Source of the DNA: Membranipora membranacea
Taxonomy: Eukaryota; Bryozoa; Gymnolaemata; Cheilostomatida; Membraniporidae
Direction: 5' to 3'
DNA: 60,000 nt
NCBI GenBank assembly: GCA_914767715.1
Contig: OU612073.1
Location: 22,818,001-22,878,000, forward strand
In this document: positions 12,765 through 24,100 of the stretch, in pieces
How the letters are laid out: each line of letters begins with the position of its first letter
Numbering within the stretch: position 1 is the stretch's first letter
The notes under the pieces: model-generated
Seen by the model: only the letters and a program-made list of their open reading frames with translations
Databases searched by the model: none
Told to the model about the DNA's origin: nothing
Translations under genes and position numbers: made by a program

Positions 12765-15700
12765 TCACTGCTCAGCATGGCGACCGACGACCTGCTCAGT
12801 CACTCTCTGTGACATGTGTGCGGCTAACTCAGCAGGGATACCGATCTCTCTTCTCTCTGTACCGCCTCTAACAGTAGAACCCGTCTGTACCTTCCTCTCA
12901 ACCAGCTCAAGCTCTGAGGTAATACACTTCCACAGCGATGCTCTGTTTGGGAAGTCTATGAGCGCCACTTTATCTGTAATAAAAGTGATGATGTGAACAA
13001 CAAGTCCCTCTACGGCTCCAGTTACACAATGAATGCACAAAATCTAAAGGAATGTTTAGGAGACTAACACTACAAACCAACAAATATGAGCCATATACAA
13101 CTATCTTCACCATGTGAGCCTACACCAAAGGTGACATTGAAACTCGGCCCTACTTTAGGTTCAATGTGTTTGTGTTGCCTCCAATAATTTTAATATCATA
13201 TATTTTTATGGTCATTAGCGTTTAAAAATGTCAGAAAATTATTTTGAAAAGAATCAAAACAAAGACATATATTGAAGAACAGCATCTTACCATATTCCTC
13301 ATGATCGTTAATAGTTTTGACAATACCCTCATCCTTGTGTGACACTCCTGCCCAGCCAGTCTTTGGCTCACTGACAGACTTTGCCACCTAGAGGCACACA
13401 AAATATTTTATTGTGATACTTAGCAACTCAGGTACATAGACAATAAACATTTATAGCGATAGGAACCAATAGCATGGAGAAGTTCTCAAATAGAAAAACC
13501 AAAAAGTGATACACCGATAAGTAGTAGAAGCCCCAGAGTAGTAAAGTATTCCCAGGAGGAAAAGTTCGCTATTTCACGCATGCTTGAAATAGCTAACTCT
13601 GAGGCTAGCTAACATTTACACTTTAGTTTTCATAGACTTAGGCTCCTACCTCAGGTAGCTAGCTAACATTAATTAAGACACTCCTAACTGGCTATACTAA
13701 ACTGTAGTTAACATTTACTCATCTGAGGTAGGCTTACTAACCCTGACTTTATCACCAGCAGATATAGGTCTGACCCTCTCCAGCTCTGTTACTAGTCCTC
13801 TCCACTCCTTACACTCAGAGAAGTTAACTAGAACATCATCACAGTTCACAGAGAGAAGAGTACCTTTACTTGTGTGAGTCACTCCGGCCCATCCACCCGC
13901 AGGCTCAGATACTTCTAACCTAACCCACACCTCCTCACCAACCTGTGGAAAATCCAGTCACAGCTTCAGCTGAAGTTCAAATTTCGCTTACTTTTCTTAG
14001 TTTATTGATTTGCAGTTTTTGTGATTTTCATACTCTCCCTCTATTTTCTGATTGCAAAGACCAATAATGGTGATTTTTCATCACTTTAAAATACGATGAC
14101 CAGCAACAGAGCTATCCATATACGGCAAATCAATGCGATGATTGCCAAAGTTATTCCATTGATATTTTGTTGAGCCAATGTGATGGCTCTCCTTGGCCGA
14201 TGTTAACTTATGTATTGGCTGTATTTATACTTGATGGAAGATCTCAGAGATTAAATGTGACACGATTATTACCCGCAGAGGTTCCGCTGGGACAACTTCA
14301 AGGTCATTTAATATTGATTTCCATCCACTGTGTTCTGGGAAATCCACTACAACCTCTCTCCCTGCATCTGGTCCATGATTCATCATTTCCCGCAGTACTC
14401 CGACACTGTATAAAATAACTGTTTTAAATGAACCAAAGTTTCTAGACATAGTAACCTGACTGCTATCGGAGATTATTGGGTATTATTATTACTAAATATT
14501 TACATTGCACAGATAGGCAACATGCATTCAGAAGGGATAGCTTTTCATTAATTAGAACATGCAAGCTTCTCTTGTGTTGCCGAAGTCAGAATTTTTAAAT
14601 AACATGCATAGTCACAAAGAAAAGGGTAAAATATAAAAATCATAGAAATCATGCAGTTGTGATTTTCATTCTTAGCGACATATATATGCACCTACCTCTC
14701 AGGCTTGACTCTCCCCCACTCATAGAATGGCTTCTCTAGAGTTCTCTTAACTCTCACTCTATCCCCTATAACTGGTAGAGTGTGTCTCACTGATGACTTC
14801 TCTAGCCAATCAATTTCACCGACGAATCTGGTGTCATTTGGGAAGAGTACTGCGCACTAAAATTAAAATTATAAATTGGTGTGTGACATGAAGACAAATC
14901 ATGAACGAGTTGGGTACAATATGTATAATTTTACTCCCAATCTCTACTAAAATATCATCCCTTCAGATTGTAAATGAACTAATTTCAACTCTTGGCCACT
15001 TGCAATCAGGGAGTTTGGATCAGTATCTCCCAAAATCTCTGTTGCTATCATTTGCAAGGCCAGCAAACATCAGGAGTTGTGTTAGCAGGGCAGGAGAGCA
15101 GACAATCATAATTTTATAAAAATAAATATCAATAATTTATTAGTATGTATACTGGTTTGATCAAAGTCCTGCAACAACCCTCCTCAACGGGGATATGTTT
15201 TAATGTAACCGTATCCACAAGATAAAAGCCATTATAGGCAAATCTCAAACAAGGAAATTGTATAAAATGGTTCAATAAACATACCCTTCCTTGGTCATTC
15301 ATCATTTCCAATATATAACCGACATCAGCGTGAGTGAACTTCCTCTCAAAAAACTTTTCTGAGAAGTATTTAGTCTCCATTTTTAGACGAACGCTATCAC
15401 CGGCCTTCAATGGAGTCACTTCTGTAAATAAAAAATATGTTTATTTTATGGTTAAAATCATTCAGCATATTGCCCAATGATCGTCAAATCACTCAAGTTG
15501 CCCACCAGCATCTGTTACTTTTACAGACCTGTATGAGAGAAGACTTCCTCTAGCTGTCTCAATCTTTCACTGGCACTATGTAGATCACTTGTCACATCTC
15601 TGTCTGTCGCTCCCTTATCTAACTCCTCAGCTTGACTGTCAAGCCCTTCGGCCAGCTCCTGCATAGTAGCTCGTGTAGCAGCAAACTTTGTCTCCTTAGT

Positions 15701-17201
15701 TGAGAGCTCAGCCAATCTAACTTTTGTAACCTTTTCAACTGCGTCTAGCTGCAAAAACAGCAAAACATAACTGCATACTTTTTCTTCATGCGCTCATCAA
15801 ACTCACCTGTCTCAGCATCATCAGCGATTCAAGTCGGACCGCTCCCATATACACTAGTTATAATAAGAGTCACCTTCTCTTGGGCAGTTTTCTCTATCTC
15901 CGCTATCTTTGTCTCTTTTAACTCTGTTAGTTTATATCTCATCGCCTTACAAGCCTCCTTGACTTCTTCTCTCTGCGCTGTACAATCATCTATCTGTAGT
16001 AGAATTTTAGATATTCTGTGATACTTTGTGAAAGGGAGAGCTGTTGTATGCGACACTTGTGTGAATGTCATGTGGACCTGGGCAGACATTTGGCGGCTTC
16101 TTTTTGAGTATCATACCAACGTGGTGAGTTCTCTACGTTGGGATTCATCAACACAATGCTTTGAAAAATATCAAAGGCAGTATGTGGCGTTACTGCACAC
16201 ACCTTTTGCTTTCCTATAAGCTCATACCTTTTGCTTTGCTAATTCGATCGATTTCTTGCCTTGCTGCGCACCTACTCTCAGTTTTTTGCTCGATTCAGTA
16301 TTCGGCTTTGTTTCTAGAAACAGCAATCAATCTCACAGGGTGAAGTCCTTATCTGAACACACGAGTGTCCCTATTTGCAACAAGTATGAAATAATATGAA
16401 AATGAAGATACCTACAGTACGATTTACCATTTAGTTAGATCCTGGTTTTTAACATACCATTATGACTCACAAAATACCACTGTCAGACCTGAGACCACCT
16501 ATGGTCTCTGCTTATATTCCAATGACAAAAAATAATTGTCACCATATCTTTTAATCTTTTTACCTACTGGGGTACATTACTGCGCTGGATTAAAAAACAA
16601 CTTGGAATTTGGAAAAACAGTGAATCCCCACCTGTCCTCTGAGTCCCTGCTTTAGCTCCATCCTGTTCCTGTGTAGCAGCAGCAGCCTCCCAATCTCTAG
16701 AATGTAGAAGTGATGCCAGCTGTTTGGTTATCAGACTGTCTGGTAACGACTCAAAACCACCGTTAGGTACTAGATTAGCCTGGAAAGGTAAAATATGATT
16801 GGATAATTGATTGATTAGATCATGATCCACCGCAATCAAGCAATGGTAGCTTGTCGCATCCAATGATCCACAAACTGGCTGACTCAACTGACTGTGAATA
16901 AGTATTATACTAGACACTACTAAAAAAAAGTGGCTTGCTGATAAATCAGGTCAGTTGTGACGTTGTGAAGTTGGGCCATCCAATATGGCTGCCAAGAGAG
17001 GAGGCCGTGGTTATGATGACTTGTACCCACCTTATTACACAGAGGACATTTATACTTGCTGTTGTCCAGTTTCAGTTTAGTCAGACAATCCAGACATAGT
17101 GTGTGCTGACAGGGCAGCTGTTTCTGATTATCTTTCTCCTCAAAACAGATCTTACATTGCGTCATCTCATGCAGCTGAGCTTCAAGTGCGTTAAGCGCCA
17201 T
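12765..17201 (-). CDS. RING / coiled-coil / KEG-like repeat protein, paralogue C (560 aa)
   Basis: Complete 11-exon model: 17031-17201, 16632-16779, 16228-16313, 15874-15993, 15529-15748, 15285-15421, 14696-14856, 14273-14405, 13742-13942, 13291-13387, 12765-12973; total 1683 bases including stop, every junction GT/AG and in phase. RING residues are C16, C19, C31, H33, C36, C39, C52, C55. Exons 3-5 (residues about 107-248) are a charged coiled coil. KEG-like repeats start near residues 255, 323, 393 and 453; the best preserved (exon 9) contains EPAGGWAGVTHTSKGTL. The last exon adds a short tail of about 40 residues. It is closest to B: the RING exons are about 90% identical and exon 9 about 97% identical in DNA. 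Role as E3 ligase is inferred from the family; partners are unknown. Confidence 0.9.
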
Positions 17202-18196
17202 CTTCTATGAGGCAACTTCCTGTGATGATGAATACTCAAATTCTAAATTCTGAAGTGTGATCTCCTAATGAAGCTTGAGGTATTCTTGATCAAAGTGGAG
17301 TTCAGTATGTTCATGTATATTCAGGCAATAGTTATTACTGTTTGTATCCCAACATATCCACATGATCCACATAATCCACAGCGCCAATGATCACTTCTTA
17401 TTCTCGATGAGACGCAAGTATGCTTTCAAAGCACTGGGGACATCATCCAACATGATTAATTACAGCTTTAGAGGTGGGAATTGGTGATGCTGCACGATTG
17501 ACCAAGAATCTGAAGATTGTGTGCGTCACAATACAGTTAGTTTTTACTCACCTTTGTGGTTAAGAAATACAGTTTATCTTGTAAAGGTAGGATGACAGTT
17601 TGCTACTAAAACTACTTCTAGTTTGTTGATTATCAGTGAGCAGGATGTATGTGTTCTAAACACATTATTGGCTTTCAATACTACCATGACTAACTATGGA
17701 AATTCCAATGATTTTAGGACTATGGTATTCCCATTGCCTGCTGCATCATGGAAATTCCAAGAGTGTCATTAGAATAGTTGATAGCTGCCAAAACGGATGA
17801 GGTTTATGAACTTTACTTTTACAATTACATCATCGTCCATCTCTGCTGCTGAATTATCTGTGATGACTATACATCACTGTGTTATTGTATAATGTGCTTC
17901 ACCATGTACCTTATTTTATTCTGTTAATGCATTAAAGGGCAAATCAGCAGCCCTCTGGTAAAAAGCCTCAGTCTAATTAAAAAAACCATGTACATGGTGA
18001 TTAATGCTTACCTTGCGGTCATGGTTAAACTTAGGCTTGCGATCAATAAACTTAGTAAAATGTCATAATTGTCCAAATTTAAGAATACATTTTGTAAAAT
18101 TGTCCTCTCGTTAACACAAATCTACTAAAAAGATTCCCACTGTTTTGCTAAACAACTTGACTGTACTAAACCGAAGCGTATATCTGCTCTGTCAAA
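17202..18196. other. Spacer between paralogue C promoter and mutarotase-like 3' end
   Basis: No gene recognised. On the minus strand AATAAA (plus-strand tttatt at 17915-17920) lies about 280 bases after the mutarotase-like stop and could be its poly(A) signal. Confidence 0.4.
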
Positions 18197-21100
18197 TCAT
18201 TCGGTGCTGAATTTGTATGAGGTTGAATGGCTGTACAGTTCTCCAGGCCTCAGTATCACACTGGGAAACTTGTCCTAGAAAATGATAAAAATGGATGCAT
18301 AACTGTAATTACTTGTAATCATGTCTAGTAGATCCTGTCCACCTGACCTTATTTCCGCAAGCCCCACAATCGAACCATGGAGCTTTTCTACTTAGCTGAG
18401 GTCGCTTGCTGCTGATAATCTGTCTACACCGTTCGGAAAACAAAGCATTTTTATTTTTGAGATATTCCCATATAGATACAAAAAAAGGAATAAAAAACAT
18501 AGAAACTCCCTTTTTATACCTATGGATATTCTTCTTCATTTCATATTTCTAAGAAATCTAGATATTCAACCAGGATGTACTCCTTGATTTAACGACAGGC
18601 AAGCTTCATGACCAGTGGACACTCACCCGATTGGGGGAATCTATAAAAGACTGCGTGAAAGGGCATATGGCAGAATATCTGCCATACTTGGCTCCGTTTT
18701 TACCATTTGGGCAGTCTAGAAAGTAAGCGGTATAGAATGTTGCTGACGGCTGAGTCGTGAACACCTCCAGCACTCGTCCTGCAGCAGTAAACCTAAAAAG
18801 TGAGACAGAATTAGTAATTGTTAATATCCTGGATTCGCACCGTGTATGCATGTGTGGTTATGCGGACCAATAAACAGTTTTGAGTTATGTAAATCTAGAT
18901 CAAGTTTTATCCGAATTGCCTGCGTTTCAGATAGCTACTCGTGATGTGATAACGCCTCTAGGGGGGGGAGCAACTCCAAATACAAACAAATTGGAACAAA
19001 CTTGATCCCGCCCTCCCTGATCCCATGTAAATCAACATCAATATTATTCTATATTCCATCAAACTAAGACCTCAAATCTTTGAACTCCTATGAACTTCCC
19101 CAATGAGCTTTCATTCTCATGAATAGCCATACATTATATAATCCGCTTTTGTTGCTGGCTTTGTGTTACAGAAAAAGTTATCAATGTGATTATGTTACTG
19201 GACACTATTTGCACTCAAAAAATAACACACACAAATATTGATCGCACTTGGTCAATCATGTCACCTCAGAGAAACAATTGCGATGATATGATTTTAGATT
19301 ACCCGCCCCGTCATTGAAAAAGGAGTGAGGCTTATTGGTGTTATTTTCGAACAAGTCCAAAGTAGTGCTCAGAATATACAGCTGATTATTTTTGGTAAAA
19401 CAGCCTAAGTATAGACTAAGATTGGATATCGCTACAAACGCTGCTGCCATCATGTCCACCGATCAGCAACAAGATATCAGTATAGGTAAGAGAATAGTCT
19501 CCTCCTACTAATTTCTGGTGTGAATAATGAATATTAAATATAGCTATGTCCCCCCTCCCCTCTAGTTATGATACTGACATCTTGCATTGGCCAACAAACC
19601 AACAGCCATTTTTAGTGTCATGGCTATGACTTTCAACACTGTTTAAAGCAAACCAGCTGTTCTAATTCCTCCTATGATGTGGAGTTGCAGATTTGTTTTC
19701 CTCTTTTTGTAGCTGCCTACGAGCAGAATGCTGACAAGATGAAGTCACATGTGCCATACCCTCAGGGTCAGATGCAGTGCTATCCGCAAGGACAGCAACA
19801 TGTGATGATAATGGCCCCTCCAGTGCCCATGGTTACAGGGCCTGTGAAGGATCATCTGATCTGGTCTGTGTTTAACCTGGTTCTCCTCTGTCCCATACTG
19901 GGCCTTGTAGCAGTGATCTATTCTGCACTCAGCAGAAACAACAAGAAGCTTGGTGAGTCTTGGCTTCACTTCACACACGTCATGTGTCTTATTGTTTAAG
20001 TACACTGGATGACAGAAAAGCTCTTCGAGGAAATAGCTTAGTTCATTCGATTCACTACGCCGCTTCTGATCAGTAGGGATGTTAAGAATACAATCATGAA
20101 AGAATGGCTTGATATCAGACCATACTGCAAAGCTCAAATTCCTTGTCATATCTCAGCTATGTCTAAAATTTGCCCTGTTATTGGGTAGATCTGGGTCAGA
20201 AAACTGGTCTGCTGATCTTCTCGCCTCTGTTCAGACCTCAATGCGCCTTCGGGTAAATTGATACCTTTTGTAATTCATTGTTCATCACATAGCGTGTTTG
20301 GTACCACATCGGAAAATTCTATAGCAACTACATTAAAGTTAAAGTCAATGTTCAAATTTCTTGAAGTCAAATCAGCCAAAGGCTCATCCTGAATTCTCTC
20401 CGTTTACAGGAAATGATTTGGAAGCGAGGGGACAAGGTGAGGTGGCGTTTGGATTAAACGTAGCTGGAACTGTTCTCGGAGTTCTCTGGTGGATCTGTTT
20501 TATAATTGGTCTCGCACTCGCCCTCACAGTCTTCTCAGGAGTAGAGAAGATTGTCGATGACTTTGATTCTGTCAGCTTCGCACCCATCAAGTATTACACA
20601 ACTGGTGACTGGAACTGGAGCTAGAGAGGACACGTGCACTAAACAGATCAGATCTAGCCTTGGCATGCAGCCACCAACAGTCGTGATCTGAGGCTAGATC
20701 AGATACTCATCATACTCATACTAACTATTCAACTGTGTGAGATATAGAGGAAAATAAGAGTGGCACTTTTTTTCGAATGCTTCTTTCTGATTAAATTAAT
20801 TTCAGCAGGGTCAGACAATAATTATGCATAGTGTGAACGCTCTACATTGCCTACATATCTGCTATATGAAAGCTTTTAATTTGATTTAATTGTTTTATAA
20901 CAAACTGTTTCCAAAATACTTATTCAGCGTTTAATAAAGAGCGTTTAATATTTTTTCTAACCAAACATACAATTGCAGTTATGTGGAGACAATTTTTGTG
21001 TGCTGCGGTATTTACTAATAGATCTTGCTTCAATGACTCTCAGTGTTGTCGCTTGAATGGTATATGTAATGAACAACTTGCTGTACTGTTTGAAGTCGTG

Positions 21101-24100
21101 GCAACCTGAACAGATGATTCATAACAGAATATGATGCAGACTGAAATTTAATGTCACCATAGGGGAATCAAACTCAGGTGCAGTAACGCTCCTAAGCATC
21201 TAGGGTGCTGTCATGAACTTCTGTACACTTGAGACAACATAACATGAGCCATTGATAACCAAAAACAATAACTATCCACCACTCTTTGGAGTTACCATCC
21301 ATATCGTCGACACCTCTAGTTCTCGCCCAGCACCCGTACACTGTCAAGTTGAAACACAACTGGCACCTAGCTGGAAATAATTGATTTGGACCTGTATGGG
21401 ATTATGCTTTGAACTAATGAATTAATATGGTGTTTTGTAAATGATTTGCAATGAGGAATTTCGGAGTTATGCCCTTCCAACTAAAGCCCTGAGTCCAACC
21501 AATGAACTTCATTGGTCCAACCATCGGGGCTTAAAACTCTCCCGATGAGCTGTCAGTGATTGATCAAATTGAATGCAAGCAGTAGGCATGAATTGCAATC
21601 AATAACAAGATTTTGATGAATCTAACTCCTTTATTGAATTCATTGGCAGTCTTTGTGTTTAAAGAAAAAGTGATCAATATAAATGTTTTGTGTATTATAT
21701 AAGTATGAGCATACAAAAAACGACCCTTACAATTCCTTGTTGTGCAAGATAATAGAATTTATAACCATGGAACCTCAGAGTTATGAACACCTTGCTGTGT
21801 TTTTTGTTATACCCACCCCCTCGTGTAAACCGTATGAGGCTATTCGGTGTCGTTTACGAATCGAAAGTAGTTCTCAGAATACAGCAGAACATTTTCTTGT
21901 ATCACAAATACCAGATATCGCCAAACCCAGCAGCGGTAATGACCACCGATCAGCAACAGCATGTCAGCAAAGGTAACCGATACATATCTACTATATCTGT
22001 CAGGGGGGGGGGGGCTTCAATTTATTAGAGTGTACACATGGGTCAATCCTCAGATAATCTCTTTGGGAATGAAGATCGATCAGCCACATCATTGGACATC
22101 AACTCTATTTTTATTCACTTTTACCGTTGGATCTTCAATTTACTAAGATTATATAGGGATAATGACTTGGGCTAAATAAAAAGGGTTACAATGTACAATT
22201 TCACATGTCAAAAAACAGATATACTGCATGGGCCAACTTAAATTTAGAAAGAATATGTGGGGTTGCTGTGACTGATCGCATGCAGTATCTTGCATCTCAA
22301 AACAACCTTACGAAGTGAAATGTGGAGTCTGTTTTCTGTTTTGTAGCTGCCTATGAGCAGAATGCTGTGGAGTTGTTGTCACATGACCCGTATACCCAAA
22401 GGGACAGTAGCATGTGGTGATAATGGCTCCTCGCCCTCCCGTCGATCCGCAGTCTGAGATCATCTGATGTGGTCTGTGTTTAGCCTCATCCTGTTCTGTC
22501 CTTTAGTCGGCCTTGTAGCACTGATACACTCCATACTTTGCCGAATCAGTGAGAATAATGGTGAGTTGTCGCATTACTTCTCTTTACTTCCTTACAGAAA
22601 GTGTTTGATTCTATACTTTCTCTATTATTTATATGTATTTTATTATCATTATTATTTCCGTTAACTCATTGTCAGATTTTATGTGCACTTTTATTTTATT
22701 CTTTTATTATTCTACATCGAATATTTTATCTCAATTTTTATTATGTACAGCGCTTAGAAATCATTGTTTTATTGTATTAACAATTTTATTAAGCGTTTCA
22801 TAAATAAACTGTATTATTATTATTATTATCATAGTTCGAGCAGACTAGACTGCTAGAGAATATAAAACTAGAGTATAGAAAATATAGAATAACACTATAT
22901 ACTTTTTCCAGTTACTGGGTAGATCTTGGTTATGATACAGGTCCCTCTGTCTGCTTGTCTTGTCTTGCTTGTCCCCTGGTGTACCCTGTGCTGCCTGTAT
23001 AGTCACTCCAAACTTCTCAGCTGTTACTTCCTCCTTCTGCCTTCAGAATATGGCGTGTGGACCGACTGCTGGGTTTTCTCCAAATTGATTAACTGAGGCA
23101 CCACAAAGGGGATTCTGAAGACAGATTTATTCAAAAATAACTTTTACTATAAGCTGTTTTCAGAACCCCCTTTGTGGTGCCTCAGTTAATAAAATTGGTG
23201 AAAACCCAAGCAGTTGATCCACATGCCATATCTTGAATGCAGGATGGGAAAGTAATAATTGACTAGTTGCCAAACCAGCAGTTTTTCAAAGATTCTACTA
23301 AACTTTTTTATGTTTACAGGAGATGTTGCTGCGGCACGACAACAAAGATCAATGGCGTGTAGTTTGAATATAGTTGCTACTATTATCGGAGGACCCTTTT
23401 GGATCGCGGTCAGTGTTAGTATCGGCATTCAATTCACAGCCACAGATAGGTATACGAAGACGCTTTATGAAGGATTCGAAAGCGACTTCATTTATGACGA
23501 TTATTAATTAACAATCTAAATACTCAACTGGTGATGACAAACGAGCAGATTACTAAGCTACATTGTAAGCATTCTATATTTCTTCTATGTTAGACGTAGA
23601 TCAGATAGAATATTATATGAGGCGATGTCTTTCACTTGTACAGGTTCTATCCTTATTATTGTTTTGTAAAGAATGGTTTCAAAAACTTTGAGACAATTTC
23701 TTGGTGTTAAATTTTATGCTCATACAATGCTGTTTCGTAGTTATTAGCAATCAGTCGGGAGGATTCAGCAGACATATCCGATGATAAGTTATATGCTGTG
23801 GTTACCGTGGTCCATCGTCATTAACGATGGCAAAAAAGTATATAGGTTTGGTGACGGTTTCCAATCTTCATTTTCTAGCACAGAACTAATCAATAGCTTT
23901 TAAACATTCTGCATGTGCTCAACCTTGAAATAAAAATAAGTAAACTGTCCTCAGGCATGTATAATACCTTCCTGTGTAGATCGTATATCAGTAGTAGATG
24001 TATGTGGGAACGATATCTATTTATGCGACTAGTCACCGGTAGTTTATGTTCTGGCTTTCATGTGATTGGCTGTTGACTAGATAGGTCACTAGTCACATGA

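Larger units (their letters stand above)
21650..23507 (+). pseudogene. Decayed duplicate of the CD225/IFITM-like gene, with duplicated 5' region
   Basis: Exon 1 (21939-21972) starts MTTDQQQHVSK, the same as copy 1 apart from a few changes. Exon 2 (22347-22560) begins AAYEQNA like copy 1, but a frameshift follows (CCCAAAGGGACAG against CCGCAAGGACAG). The original register also has a TAG where copy 1 has CAA. Read from exon 1, a stop arises at 22418-22420. The membrane part is intact from an internal ATG at 22467 (MWSVFSLILFCPLVGLVALI) through exon 3 (23320-23507), in phase and with a normal end, FESDFIYDDY. Upstream DNA (about 21650-21938) matches the region before copy 1 (about 19140-19451), so the promoter was duplicated too; the offset is 2487 bases. 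Either a pseudogene or a source of an N-terminally short protein. AATAAA lies near 23925. Confidence 0.75.
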
